60,962 nucleotides of DNA from an uncultured Mycobacteriaceae bacterium (GTDB taxonomy: Bacteria > Actinomycetota > Actinomycetes > Mycobacteriales > Mycobacteriaceae): assembly GCA_902826815.1 (NCBI GenBank), contig CADEGF010000032.1, positions 16,683 to 77,644 on the forward strand, in the 5' to 3' direction. Under the pieces are notes generated by a model. The model searched no databases, was not told where the DNA came from, and saw nothing but the letters and a program-made list of their open reading frames with translations. Positions 27,357 through 35,858 of this stretch are shown here, one piece after another. How positions within the stretch are numbered: position 1 is the first letter of the stretch; each line of letters begins with the position of its first letter. The position numbers were made by a program, and so were the translations under genes.

Positions 27357-28931
27357 ATGGAAACTTTCACGGGCGTCATGAACGAGCTCACCTCGTTCTC
27401 GCCCACGATGTGGATCATCCTCGTACTGGGGGTGGTAACGGGGTTGATCGTGGGGGTGCTGCCGGGCCTCACGTTCGTGATGGGGGTCATTCTGATCCTT
27501 CCCTTCACCTACGGCATGGACCCCGAGACCGGCATCGTCTTGATGCTGGCGGTCTATGTCGCAGGCACCTACGGCGGGGCGATCACCTCGATCCTGCTGC
27601 ATATACCCGGCGAGCCGAACAACGTGCCGTTGCTGTGGGACGGCTACACCATGACCCGGCGGGGCCGCGCCGCGGAGGCGCTCGGCTGGGCGGCTTTCGC
27701 GGCCCTCGCGGGGGGCCTGGTGGCGTGGGTGTTGCTCACATTCGCGGCCCGCCCCATCGCGCAGGTCGCCCTGAAGTTCGGCCAGGCGGAGTACTTCGTG
27801 ATCGTCCTGTTGGGGCTCACGAGTGTGCTGGCCCTGGCCGAGCGCTCGGTTACCAAGTCACTGGCCGCCTTACTGATCGGCATGCTGCTGGCGACGGTCG
27901 GCGTGGACGACGTGTACGGAACGGTCCGCTTCGACTTCGGTTCGGAAATGCTCCGGGATGGCGTCGACTACCTCCCGGTCATGGTCGGCATTTACGCGCT
28001 GGGACACGTGCTGGTCCGCTTCGGTGAAGGCTTCGCAGCGGAGAACGCCCCGCAGCCGGGTCGGGTGAAGACCAAGATCCCGTCGCTTCGGGAGTTCCGC
28101 GAACGCAGCGGCAGCATGGGACGCGGCGTGGTCACCGGCTCCCTTCTCGGCGGCGTGCCCGGCGCAGGCGCGACGGTGGCGTCATTCGTCGCCTACGGCC
28201 TGGAGAAGCAGTTCGGCAAGGACCGCGCCCAGGTGGGCAAAGGGTCACCGAACGGCGTCATCGCTCCACAGGCCGCGTCGACCGCGACCGTCGGCGGCGC
28301 ATTCATTCCGCTGCTGGTGCTGGGTATCCCCGGCAGCGCTGCCACGGCGGTGATCCTCGGCGCGATGTTGCTGCACAACGTACAGCCGGGCCCGCAGATC
28401 TTCCAGACCCAGCCGGAACTCGTATACACCATCATCGCCGCTCTGTTGGTCAGCGTGATTCTCATGTTCGTGCTCGGCATCGCAACCAGCGGGCCGATGG
28501 TGCGTTTGCTCAAGGTGCCCGAGCAGTACATCGCGGTGATCATCGTCCTGTTCGCCTACATCGGCGCCTTCGCGATCCGCAACTCGCTTTCTGACGTTTG
28601 GATCATGACGTTGTTCGCGATTCTCGGATTCTTCCTGCAGAAGTGGGGCTACCCGCTCGCGCCACTCGTGCTCGGCGCCATCCTCGGTCCGCTTGCCGAG
28701 CGCTACTTCACCACCGCGATGATCTCGTCGGGCAACGACCCGACGATCTTCATCACCCGTCCGATCTCGGCCGTGCTCATGGTCCTTTGGGTCGCGGTGC
28801 TCGGATTCCTCGTCTACCGCAGCGTCGCCCATGCGCGCCGGCAGCGCACCGGCGGTGCCGCGGGACCGCGAGAAGGCGACCCACAGAATTCGACGGCTCT
28901 ATCAACAGAGGAGACAAAGAATGTCCGTTAA
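27357..28931 (+). CDS. tctA: TctA-family large membrane subunit of tripartite tricarboxylate transporter
   Basis: 524-residue protein with about 12 hydrophobic segments. The conserved TctA segments LIVGVLPGLTFVMGVILILPFTYG near the N-terminus and GVPGAGATVASFVAYGLEKQF in the middle are present, with GGAFIPLLVLGIPGSAATAVILGAM. It forms the transport channel driven by the ion gradient. It follows tctB by 24 bases and overlaps tctC by 11 bases. Substrate is set by TctC and is unknown. Confidence 0.92.
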   Translation: METFTGVMNELTSFSPTMWIILVLGVVTGLIVGVLPGLTFVMGVILILPFTYGMDPETGIVLMLAVYVAGTYGGAITSILLHIPGEPNNVPLLWDGYTMTRRGRAAEALGWAAFAALAGGLVAWVLLTFAARPIAQVALKFGQAEYFVIVLLGLTSVLALAERSVTKSLAALLIGMLLATVGVDDVYGTVRFDFGSEMLRDGVDYLPVMVGIYALGHVLVRFGEGFAAENAPQPGRVKTKIPSLREFRERSGSMGRGVVTGSLLGGVPGAGATVASFVAYGLEKQFGKDRAQVGKGSPNGVIAPQAASTATVGGAFIPLLVLGIPGSAATAVILGAMLLHNVQPGPQIFQTQPELVYTIIAALLVSVILMFVLGIATSGPMVRLLKVPEQYIAVIIVLFAYIGAFAIRNSLSDVWIMTLFAILGFFLQKWGYPLAPLVLGAILGPLAERYFTTAMISSGNDPTIFITRPISAVLMVLWVAVLGFLVYRSVAHARRQRTGGAAGPREGDPQNSTALSTEETKNVR

Positions 28932-29922
28932 GTCCAGGCGCCGTCAGGCGCTCACGGTGGGGCCGGTCGCGGCACTCGCAATCGTTCTTGCAGGCTGTGG
29001 TGACAGCAGCGGCGGAGGCAGCGACGCTGATGGCAACGTTTTCCACAGACCGGTGGACCTTGTCGTGCCGTTCGGGCCCGGCGGTGGCGCCGACCAGGTG
29101 GCGCGCGCGGCGGGTGCGGCGATGGAGGACATCATCGGCCAGCAGGTCCCGGTGGTGAACGTGCCGGGCGCGACGGGAAGCACCGGAATGACCAAAATGC
29201 TGTCCGGAAGGCCGGGTGAATCGATGGCCATCCTCATCCAGGACACGCTCACCACGGTCCCCGCAGGCACGGCCTCGTTCAAGCTCGATGAGCTCCGGGG
29301 CGCCTGCCGGCTGCAATCGATGCCGTCGGCCATCATGGTCCGCAAGGACACCTACGCCGACTGGGCGGCGCTCGCCGCCGCCGCGAAACAGAAGCCCGGG
29401 CAGCTGAAGGTCGCGACGGTGGGCACGAACAGCGTCGATGACATCGTCCTGGCTGCTCTGAGGGACAAGCTAGGCACAGAGTTCCGGGCCGTGCCGTTTT
29501 CCGAGCCGAGCGAGCGGTACGCCGCCCTCCTGGGTGGCGGGGTCGACGTGTTGTATGAGCAGCTCGGCGACGTCAAGCAGTACTTGGACTCCGGGGACTT
29601 CGTGCCGGTCGTCCTGATCGCAGACGAACCGGTCGAGGGCTACGAGAACGTGCCCACCGCCGAAAAACTCGGGCTCCCCAAGGAAGTGGTTCTCCCGCAG
29701 TTCCGAGGGATCGTGGTCTCGGCTGACGCCTCCGACAAGGTCGTCCAAGCACTCTCAGATGCCTGTGGCGAGGCCGTCAAGACCCCGAAGATGAAAGAGT
29801 TCCAGTCGCAGGTGTTCGCTGCGCCGGACAGCTTCCAACCCGCGGACGAGTTCCAAAGCTTCCTCGACGAACAGCAGTCGCTGATCGCCGACCAGCTCAA
29901 GTCCTACAACATCGGGGGCTGA
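28921..29922 (+). CDS. tctC: TctC/Bug-family substrate-binding lipoprotein
   Basis: 333-residue extracytoplasmic binding protein. A signal peptide starts MSVKSRRRQALTVGPVAA and ends at the lipobox LAGC, so it is a lipoprotein. The Bug-fold signature VDLVVPFGPGGGADQVAR and the loop VVNVPGATGSTGMTKML form the ligand pocket that usually holds a carboxylate. The ATG at 28921 overlaps the end of tctA. It is the last gene of the operon; downstream is insertion-sequence debris. Confidence 0.88.
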   Translation: MSVKSRRRQALTVGPVAALAIVLAGCGDSSGGGSDADGNVFHRPVDLVVPFGPGGGADQVARAAGAAMEDIIGQQVPVVNVPGATGSTGMTKMLSGRPGESMAILIQDTLTTVPAGTASFKLDELRGACRLQSMPSAIMVRKDTYADWAALAAAAKQKPGQLKVATVGTNSVDDIVLAALRDKLGTEFRAVPFSEPSERYAALLGGGVDVLYEQLGDVKQYLDSGDFVPVVLIADEPVEGYENVPTAEKLGLPKEVVLPQFRGIVVSADASDKVVQALSDACGEAVKTPKMKEFQSQVFAAPDSFQPADEFQSFLDEQQSLIADQLKSYNIGG

Positions 29923-29955
29923 TAACTGTTGCGGGTCGAGTGGTCGGTTAAGTTC

Positions 29956-30528
29956 CTAAACGGAGTCAAGTCGGTAAGCGGGTTTTAATGTGGTGGTGAC
30001 GGGTCGGTGGATTGGAGCGCTTGGCGACTCCTGTTGTCCCCGGCCCGTCCTGCCTTTGATCCGTTGAGATTGGCGGGTGTTGGCGGCGTTGATCCTGGTC
30101 TGGCGATCGACGCGGTGGTGGGCGGTGACGAGCCGGCGGCCTTCGTCGGCGTCGATGGGTCGGCCGTCGGTGTCACGCAGCACGTAGTGCTCGCCGGCGC
30201 ACCAGCAGGTCGCGATGCGGGTCAGCAGTGCGGTCGCAATATGGCAGGTCGCCGAATCGTGGTGACGTTCAGCCGCATGAGCCGCTTGTATTTCGCCGCC
30301 AGCTGCGGGTCGACATTGCGGGGCGTGATCGGCTGCTGCGAAGAGGGCTTCACGCAGTAGCGGATCGCCGGCTTTGGTCAACCCGTGCTGGTGGTGGCTT
30401 TGTCCGGACTGATTGAGTTTGGGAACCAGCCCGGAATAGCGGACGCGGATCGTGCTCGCGGACGGCCACTCAAAAATCAGGAATCCGCGAGGTTCCAGTC
30501 GGTGGTTCGGCCGTCCGCGAGCACTCAC
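29956..30528 (-). pseudogene. Decayed C-terminal fragment of an IS110-type transposase
   Basis: Read leftward, the frame contains YSGLVPKLNQSGQSHHQHG and LTKAGDPLLREALFAAADHA, which is the C-terminal transposase_20 region of IS110/IS116/IS902 elements. The next stretch fits only in a shifted frame (RNVDPQLAAKYKRLM), after which the first frame resumes at ERHHDSATCHIATALLTRIA. This implies compensating frameshifts. The N-terminal catalytic DEDD domain is missing. It is a relic, probably disturbed by the IS607-type insertion beside it. Confidence 0.65.
30452..30524. repeat. Perfect 16-bp inverted repeat at IS110 relic / IS607 junction
   Basis: GTGCTCGCGGACGGCC at 30452-30467 and its exact reverse complement at 30509-30524 are separated by 41 bases. 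The left arm is inside the transposase relic and the right arm reaches the beginning of the IS607-type element. Confidence 0.75.
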
Positions 30529-30567
30529 TCAATCTAAAAGTCAGTGGTGTGCTGTAGGAACTGAAGC

Positions 30568-31167
30568 GTGAATTTGGCGACGTGGGCGGAGGGTATTGGT
30601 GTTGCGCGGGTGACCGCGTATCGCTGGTTTCGCGCCGCGGTGTTGCCGGTGCCCGCCCGGAAGGTGGGCCGGCTGATACTCGTCGACGAGTCTGGCAGCG
30701 GCGCTGGCCCGCAGCCGAGAACGGCGGTGTATGCGCGGGTGTCGTCGGCCGATCAGAAGGCCGACCTGGATCGGCAGGTAGCGCGGGTGACTGGGTGGGC
30801 CACGGCCGAACAGAGTCCTGTCGACGAGGTTGTTGGTGAGGTCGGTTCGGCGCTCGATGGGCATCGCCGCACGTTCCTTGCGCTGCTGGGTGACCTGACG
30901 GTGCACCGGATCGTGGTGGAACACCGAGACCGGTTCTGGCGGTTCGGCTCTGAGTACGTCCAAGCCGCTCGTGCCGCCCAGGGTCGTGAGTTGGTGGTGG
31001 TCGATTGGGCCGAGGTCGGTGACGACCTGGTGCGGGATATGACCGAGATCCTGACCTCGATGTGCGCCCGGCGCTACGGCAAACGCGCAGCACAAACCGG
31101 GCCTGGCGCGCACTGGCGGCTGCCGCGGCGACAGATGATCGGGGTGCGGCCTGATGGCGAAGTTTGA
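30568..31167 (+). CDS. IS607-family serine recombinase TnpA
   Basis: 199-residue protein with an N-terminal MerR-like helix-turn-helix (TWAEGIGVARVTAYRWFRAAVLPVP) followed by the serine-recombinase catalytic core. The nucleophile is in AVYARVSSADQKADLDRQV, and the conserved arginine region is VVEHRDRFWRFGSEYV. This order, DNA-binding domain first, is characteristic of IS607 TnpA. A GTG at 30568 starts it and it overlaps tnpB by 14 bases. It would catalyse excision and integration of the element. Confidence 0.88.
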   Translation: MNLATWAEGIGVARVTAYRWFRAAVLPVPARKVGRLILVDESGSGAGPQPRTAVYARVSSADQKADLDRQVARVTGWATAEQSPVDEVVGEVGSALDGHRRTFLALLGDLTVHRIVVEHRDRFWRFGSEYVQAARAAQGRELVVVDWAEVGDDLVRDMTEILTSMCARRYGKRAAQTGPGAHWRLPRRQMIGVRPDGEV

Positions 31168-32536
31168 TGTCCCTGAAGGCTGGTGTGTGCAGGCGTTCCG
31201 GTTCACGCTGGACCCGACCGAGGACCAGGCTCGCGCGTTGGCACGGCATTTCGGCGCCCGCCGCAAGGCCTACAACTGGACCGTCGCCACCTTGAAAACC
31301 GACATCGAGGCCTGGCGGGCCACTGGTGTCGCGACGGAGAAGCCCTCGCTGCGGGTGCTGCGCAAACGCTGGAACACGGTCAAAGACGAGGTGTGTGTCA
31401 ACACTGAGACCGGGGCGATGTGGTGGCCGGAGTGCTCGAAGGAGGCCTACGTCGACGGCATCGCCGGGGCTGTCGACGCGTATTGGAACTGGCAGCAGAG
31501 CCGTGCTGGCACGCGTGCCGGTAGGCGCGTTGGATTCCCGCGGTTCAAGAAGAAGGGCCGTGACGCCGATCGGGTGTGTTTTACCACCGGCGCGATGCGG
31601 GTCGAGCGCGATCGCCGGCATCTCACACTGCCGGTCATTGGCACCGTCCGCACGCATGAGAACACCCGGCGCATCGAGCGCCTCATCGCGAAAGGCCGGG
31701 CGCGGGTGCTGGCGATCAGCGTTCGCCGCAACGGCACCCGGCTGGATGCGAGTGTCCGGGTGCTGGTGCAGCGCCCCCAGCAGGCCGGCGTGGCACTGCC
31801 GGAGTCACGGGTCGGTGTCGATGTGGGTGTCCGGCGGCTGGCCACTGTGGCCACCGCTGACGGCGCGGTGATCGAACGTGTCGAAAACCCGCGCCCGCTG
31901 GAAACAGCGCTGCGCGAGTTGCGGCACGTTTCGCGTGCGCGCTCCCGCTGTGTGAAAGGTTCACGCCGCCACCGGGAACGCAGCACTAAACTGTCCCGGC
32001 TGCATCGCCGGGTCAACGATGTCCGCACCCATCACCTGCACGTCCTGACAACACGATTGGCCAAGACCCACGGCCGCATCGTGGTGGAAGGCTTGGACGC
32101 GGCGGGAATGCTGCGGCAAAAAGGGCTGCCCGGTGCCCGCGCCCGGCGGCGCGGACTCTCCGACGCCGCCCTGGGCACACCGCGGCGGCACCTGTCCTAC
32201 AAGACACGCTGGTACGGGTCACAACTCGTGGTCGCCGACCGGTGGTTTCCGTCGTCGAAAACCTGCCACGTTTGTGGGCATGTTCAGGACATCGGTTGGG
32301 CTGAGCACTGGCAATGCGATGGGTGTTCAGCACCCGCCCATCAGCGAGATGACAACGCCGCCATCAACCTCGCACGCTACGAGGAACCCGTTAGCGTCGT
32401 CGGCCCAGTTGGGGCCGCCGTCAAGCGTGGAGCCGACCGTAAGACCCGGCCTAGCCGGGCAGGTGGCCATGAAGCGCGGAAGGGACGCAGCCGCAACGCT
32501 GCCGAACAACCCCGAGACGGGGTGCGAGTCGCGTGA
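31154..32536 (+). CDS. TnpB RNA-guided nuclease of IS607-type element
   Basis: 460-residue TnpB. The N-terminal helical region begins with FRFTLDPTEDQARALARHFGARR. RuvC motif I is VGVDVGVRRLATVAT, motif II has the glutamate in GRIVVEGLDAAGM, and motif III has the aspartate in HQRDDNAAINLARY. A zinc finger with CHVCG and CDGC pairs lies between motifs II and III. All three acidic residues are present, so it looks active. TnpB proteins cut DNA guided by an RNA made from the element's right end, which here would be about 32400-32560. Confidence 0.9.
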   Translation: MAKFDVPEGWCVQAFRFTLDPTEDQARALARHFGARRKAYNWTVATLKTDIEAWRATGVATEKPSLRVLRKRWNTVKDEVCVNTETGAMWWPECSKEAYVDGIAGAVDAYWNWQQSRAGTRAGRRVGFPRFKKKGRDADRVCFTTGAMRVERDRRHLTLPVIGTVRTHENTRRIERLIAKGRARVLAISVRRNGTRLDASVRVLVQRPQQAGVALPESRVGVDVGVRRLATVATADGAVIERVENPRPLETALRELRHVSRARSRCVKGSRRHRERSTKLSRLHRRVNDVRTHHLHVLTTRLAKTHGRIVVEGLDAAGMLRQKGLPGARARRRGLSDAALGTPRRHLSYKTRWYGSQLVVADRWFPSSKTCHVCGHVQDIGWAEHWQCDGCSAPAHQRDDNAAINLARYEEPVSVVGPVGAAVKRGADRKTRPSRAGGHEARKGRSRNAAEQPRDGVRVA

Positions 32537-32636
32537 CCACCAAAGATCACTCACTCGCAACGGCTGATTCCGCCGCGCGCGAAGTGACGGACGGCACGCC
32601 GCATTTGTGGCGCGCGTTATAGCCCGTTACTTCGTT

Positions 32637-32673
32637 CTTTCGGATGATGGAAGTCAAATCCATTATCTGAAAG
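32637..32673. promoter_or_regulatory. Imperfect inverted repeat over the ribosome-binding site of a small gene
   Basis: CTTTCGGATGATGG (32637-32650) and CCATTATCTGAAAG (32660-32673) pair at 12 of 14 positions around a nine-base loop. The right arm includes GAAAG of the ribosome-binding site for the 59-codon frame starting at 32681. It could be an operator or an RNA hairpin limiting translation. Confidence 0.5.
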
Positions 32674-32680
32674 GCTTCGC

Positions 32681-32860
32681 ATGCTCACCCTGCTTCACGA
32701 GGAATTCGGTCCCGCATCGGACACGGTTCTGGCCCGGCGCGAGTATGGCGCAGCCGCGGCTGTGCGCCGCGACGAAGCACCGCAGCCCCCCGCCCGGCGC
32801 CGGACTCTGGCGGCGTTGACCGAGGCCCTGGCCGCCACCCGCCGCGGGTTCGGCGACTGA
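32681..32860 (+). CDS. Small hypothetical protein (59 residues)
   Basis: A 59-residue frame begins MLTLLHEEFGPASDTVLARR and ends TLAALTEALAATRRGFGD. GAAAGG lies six bases before the ATG. The composition (alanine, arginine, leucine) suits a short helical protein; there is no signal peptide or membrane segment. It converges on the LysR gene with 23 bases between. I do not recognise a family. The upstream inverted repeat supports a real regulated gene, but coding is not proven. Confidence 0.45.
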   Translation: MLTLLHEEFGPASDTVLARREYGAAAAVRRDEAPQPPARRRTLAALTEALAATRRGFGD

Positions 32861-32883
32861 AATCGCGTTTGCCAGACGAGTTG

Positions 32884-33831
32884 CTAGCGCCGAACCCGCA
32901 ATGGCTGGCTGAGTATGTGGGCGACCAGATCACGGACCGGGCCGGCGGGAGGATTCCGCGGGCCCATCCAGATCACCCGCAGCTCACGCCGGAGGTCGAT
33001 CCCGCTGACCGGCACGCGGCCGAGCCGATGACTTGCCAGGTCATCGGCGACGGCCAACTCACTCAGCACGGCGGGGCCTGCGCCCGCGAGGACGGCGGCA
33101 CGGACAGCGGACGTGGTGGACAACACCAGTGCAGGCGCGGCCTGCACGCTGTGCCGTCCCAGCGCAGCTGTCAGCGCGGCGCGCAACACATAGCGGGTCC
33201 CCGACCCCTCCTCGCGGCTGACCAACGGGATCTCGTTCAACTCCGCAGCCGACAGCGTCCGCCGCTTGCGCACCCACGGGTGATCCGGCGGCAGCACGAC
33301 GACGAGCTCGTCGCGCCCGATCACCCGGCTACGCACGCCGCGCGGGATGTAGGGGCCCTCGATGAACCCGACATCGGCCTCACCGCGGCGGACCTGTTCG
33401 ACGACCGTGTCGCTGTTAGCCGCGGTCAACACCACCTCGGCCGCCTCTTCGCGGCCGTTTGTCAGCGCTTGCAGTGACACCAGCCAGCCGGGCAGCAACT
33501 GCTCGGCGATGGTGAGGCTGGAGCTCACCCGGACGTGCATTCGCAGGTCATGCCGCAGCGCTGCCAGTCCGGCGTCCAGCTCCCCTGCCACATCCAGCAG
33601 CCGCGCGGACCACTGTGCCACCATCACCCCGGCGGGCGTCAGCGTCGAACCGTGCTTGGTACGCGTCAGCAACTGCACACCGGTCTGCGCCTCGATCGAG
33701 GACATGCGTGCCGATACCGCCTGCTGGGTGACGCCGACCTCCCGTGCGGCGGCGTTCAGGCTGCCGGTGTGCGCGACGGCGAGCAGCACCTCCAACGCGC
33801 CCAGCTCGGGCATTCGCGGGCTCAGCGTCAT
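32884..33831 (-). CDS. LysR-family regulator of the molybdo-oxidoreductase cluster
   Basis: 315-residue LysR protein. The helix-turn-helix is VLLAVAHTGSLNAAAREVGVT, followed by a substrate-binding-protein-like effector domain with VGFIEGPYIPRGV and VVVLPPDHPWVRKRR. It is a paralogue of the LysR protein at 47647-48552, sharing VRKRRTLS/ARKRRPLS, SGTR and VADDLAS/IADDVQA segments. A TACAA-N7-TTGTA site is directly upstream. The same half-sites lie in front of the iron-sulfur/NrfD gene, so it probably controls that operon and itself, perhaps in response to sulfite. Confidence 0.85.
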   Translation of the reverse strand: MTLSPRMPELGALEVLLAVAHTGSLNAAAREVGVTQQAVSARMSSIEAQTGVQLLTRTKHGSTLTPAGVMVAQWSARLLDVAGELDAGLAALRHDLRMHVRVSSSLTIAEQLLPGWLVSLQALTNGREEAAEVVLTAANSDTVVEQVRRGEADVGFIEGPYIPRGVRSRVIGRDELVVVLPPDHPWVRKRRTLSAAELNEIPLVSREEGSGTRYVLRAALTAALGRHSVQAAPALVLSTTSAVRAAVLAGAGPAVLSELAVADDLASHRLGRVPVSGIDLRRELRVIWMGPRNPPAGPVRDLVAHILSQPLRVRR

Positions 33832-33849
33832 CCCACCACCGTAGCGACA

Positions 33850-33866
33850 TACAAGGTGGCTTTGTA
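33850..33866. promoter_or_regulatory. LysR-type site TACAA-N7-TTGTA
   Basis: TACAA at 33850-33854 and TTGTA at 33862-33866 form a 17-base palindrome with a T-N11-A core, 19 bases upstream of the LysR start. It matches the half-sites at 40353-40379 in the promoter region of the operon. Confidence 0.6.
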
Positions 33867-33870
33867 GCCG

Positions 33871-34986
33871 CTAACCGACCGGCTGCACTCCGAGTTCGCG
33901 ACCGACGAGCGGGCGCCGGGCAGGCCGCAGCGCCCGCGCGACATCGACAAGGGCTCGCGCGGATGAACTTTGCGGCGCTCCCGCGACCACGGGCACGCCG
34001 ATGTCGCCTGCCTCGCGAAGCGCCGCGTCCAGTGGGATCTGACCCAGCAGCGGCGCCCCGAGGTCGCTCGCAAGGCGCTCCCCGCCGCCGGTGCCGAACA
34101 GCGCGGAACGCTCCTCGCAGCGTGGGCAGATCATCTCGGACATGTTCTCCACTACCCCGGCGACCGGCATGCCCACGTCGCGGGCCATCGCGCCGACCCG
34201 ACTGGCCACGGTCCTGGCCGCCTGCTGCGGCGTCGTGACCACGAGCAGCGATGCCTGCGGCAACAGTTCGAGCACCGACAGCGTCACGTCGCCTGTTCCC
34301 GGGGGCAGGTCAAGAAGCAGGACATCGAGCGGTCCCCAGTGCACGTCGTGCACGAACTGTGTCAGCGCCTTGTGCAGCATCGGGCCGCGCCAGACGATGG
34401 GCTCGCCTTCGGAGACCAGGAAGCCGAGCGACATCAGCCGCACGCCATGCGCCTGGACCGGCAACATCGTCTCGTACATCGCGATCGGGCTGCGCCGGAC
34501 GCCGAACAGCTGGGGCACCGAGTATCCCCACACGTCGGCGTCGAGCAGACCGACTGACTTTCCTTGGTTGGCAAGAGCGACGGCCAGGTTGGCTGCCACG
34601 CTGGACTTGCCGACGCCTCCCTTGCCGCTGGCGACAGCGACCACCGCGGAGGCCGCCGATGCGCCGAAAGCTGTTCTGCCCGAGAGGAATCGGTCGGCCA
34701 GCGCGCGGCGTTCGCCTTCGGTCATCACGGTGAAGTTGACATGCACGTCGCCGTTCGGGATCACTGCCGATGCCGCGGAGGTGACGTCACGGGCCAGCAG
34801 CTCGGTCATCGGACAGCCTGCGGTCGTCAGCGCGAGCTCGACCTCCACCCGGCCCCTGCGGCCGGTGGTCACCGCTCGGACCATGTTGAGCTCACCCAGC
34901 GAGCGGTGGAGCTCGGGATCCTGCACGGCATCGACCGCACCACGCACGGCGGCGGCGTCGACGAATTCGCGGGAACGGCCTAACAC
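33871..34986 (-). CDS. mrp: Mrp/ApbC iron-sulfur cluster carrier ATPase
   Basis: 371-residue Mrp protein. A DUF59-like domain at the N-terminus (VQDPELHRSLGELNMVRAV) is followed by the P-loop ATPase: VASGKGGVGKSSVAANLAVAL, DADVWGYSVPQLFGV, and the cluster-binding pair ICPRCEE. It would carry [4Fe-4S] clusters to client enzymes. A GTG start at 34986 overlaps the TorD-like stop. Since the operon encodes a protein with four [4Fe-4S] clusters and a molybdoprotein with one, this looks like a dedicated copy beside the housekeeping mrp. Confidence 0.85.
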   Translation of the reverse strand: MLGRSREFVDAAAVRGAVDAVQDPELHRSLGELNMVRAVTTGRRGRVEVELALTTAGCPMTELLARDVTSAASAVIPNGDVHVNFTVMTEGERRALADRFLSGRTAFGASAASAVVAVASGKGGVGKSSVAANLAVALANQGKSVGLLDADVWGYSVPQLFGVRRSPIAMYETMLPVQAHGVRLMSLGFLVSEGEPIVWRGPMLHKALTQFVHDVHWGPLDVLLLDLPPGTGDVTLSVLELLPQASLLVVTTPQQAARTVASRVGAMARDVGMPVAGVVENMSEMICPRCEERSALFGTGGGERLASDLGAPLLGQIPLDAALREAGDIGVPVVAGAPQSSSARALVDVARALRPARRPLVGRELGVQPVG

Positions 34987-35858
34987 GGTTGCATCTCTCG
35001 ATCTGAGACCAGCGCCTCGAGAACCCCTGCGGTGTCGGCGGCCCGCCTCGACCACCACTCGCACGGATCGTTGGCCGTGCCCGGCGCCGGCGCGCACCGC
35101 TTCGACCACCACCGGGCGCGAGCGCCGAGCCAGGCGAGCGTGCCCGCCGCGTCCTGCTCGAGCATCGCCCGCAGGGCGAACCGCCGCTCACCGCGGCGCA
35201 GACCCACCCCGACGTGACGCGCACAGGCCGCGAGGTCTCGGTAGGTGAACACCACGCCCGTGCGGATCGGGGCGACCAGGCCGTCGAGCGTCTCGCCGAG
35301 GGAGTCGGCGGCGCTCAGCCCCGGTGGTGCGGCACGCAGAGCCAACGGCAGCATCTCGGGCGCCGCCAGAACTGCCCGCTCGGCGCGCATGGCCTGCTCG
35401 GTCAGCCGCGCCCACGACGCGACAGAGGCGATGCCGAGCTCGGCGACGGCGAGCAGGTAGCCCGGCGCCCAACTCCAGATGTGCTCATGGAAGAGGACTG
35501 ATCTCGCCCGGTGCAACTGCGCGCGGCTGCGCTCGCCGGACGTGTTCTGCTCGGCCTCCGCCAGCTCCGCGTACAACATCAGCAGCGCTCCGAGGTGGTC
35601 GGCATCCTCTGGTGCCTGCAGGCCGAGAACGCGCCAATAGCCGGCGATCCGGTCGAGACCTTCACCTCCGAGCTGGCCCTCCGGACCCAGGTGGATCGCC
35701 CCGTGCGGAGGGGCGCTGAGCACGAAGGCGTCGGTGTATTCGACGCCTGTGGGAATCGGGAGGTCCAGTGCCTCGCACAGCGCACTGTTTCCCGGCGGCG
35801 GCGTCAGGACGACAGCGCCGAGCGAGCGGAACAATTCCGGTGCGACGGTCACGGTCAC
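34980..35858 (-). CDS. TorD/DmsD-like molybdoenzyme chaperone
   Basis: 292-residue, mostly helical protein. The region LGLQAPEDADHLGALLMLYAEL and LFHEHIWSWAPGYLLAVAEL matches the TorD/NarJ chaperone pattern, in which a leucine-rich helix precedes an H-x3-W-x-P-type segment. Such proteins hold the molybdopterin subunit until the cofactor is inserted. GTG 35858 overlaps the stop of that subunit's gene (GTGA). Its C-terminal extension, rich in tryptophan and arginine, is longer than in TorD, so part of its function is unclear. Confidence 0.75.
   Translation of the reverse strand: MTVTVAPELFRSLGAVVLTPPPGNSALCEALDLPIPTGVEYTDAFVLSAPPHGAIHLGPEGQLGGEGLDRIAGYWRVLGLQAPEDADHLGALLMLYAELAEAEQNTSGERSRAQLHRARSVLFHEHIWSWAPGYLLAVAELGIASVASWARLTEQAMRAERAVLAAPEMLPLALRAAPPGLSAADSLGETLDGLVAPIRTGVVFTYRDLAACARHVGVGLRRGERRFALRAMLEQDAAGTLAWLGARARWWSKRCAPAPGTANDPCEWWSRRAADTAGVLEALVSDREMQPC

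Larger units (their letters stand above)
30522..32556 (+). mobile_element. IS607-type insertion sequence with tnpA and tnpB
   Basis: The element carries an overlapping serine-recombinase gene and tnpB, both apparently intact. IS607 elements have no terminal inverted repeats, so ends are approximate. CACTCACTC occurs at 30522-30530 just before tnpA and again at 32548-32556 just after tnpB, and I use these as provisional limits. It lies between the tctBAC operon and the LysR/sulfite-oxidation cluster. Confidence 0.7.
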
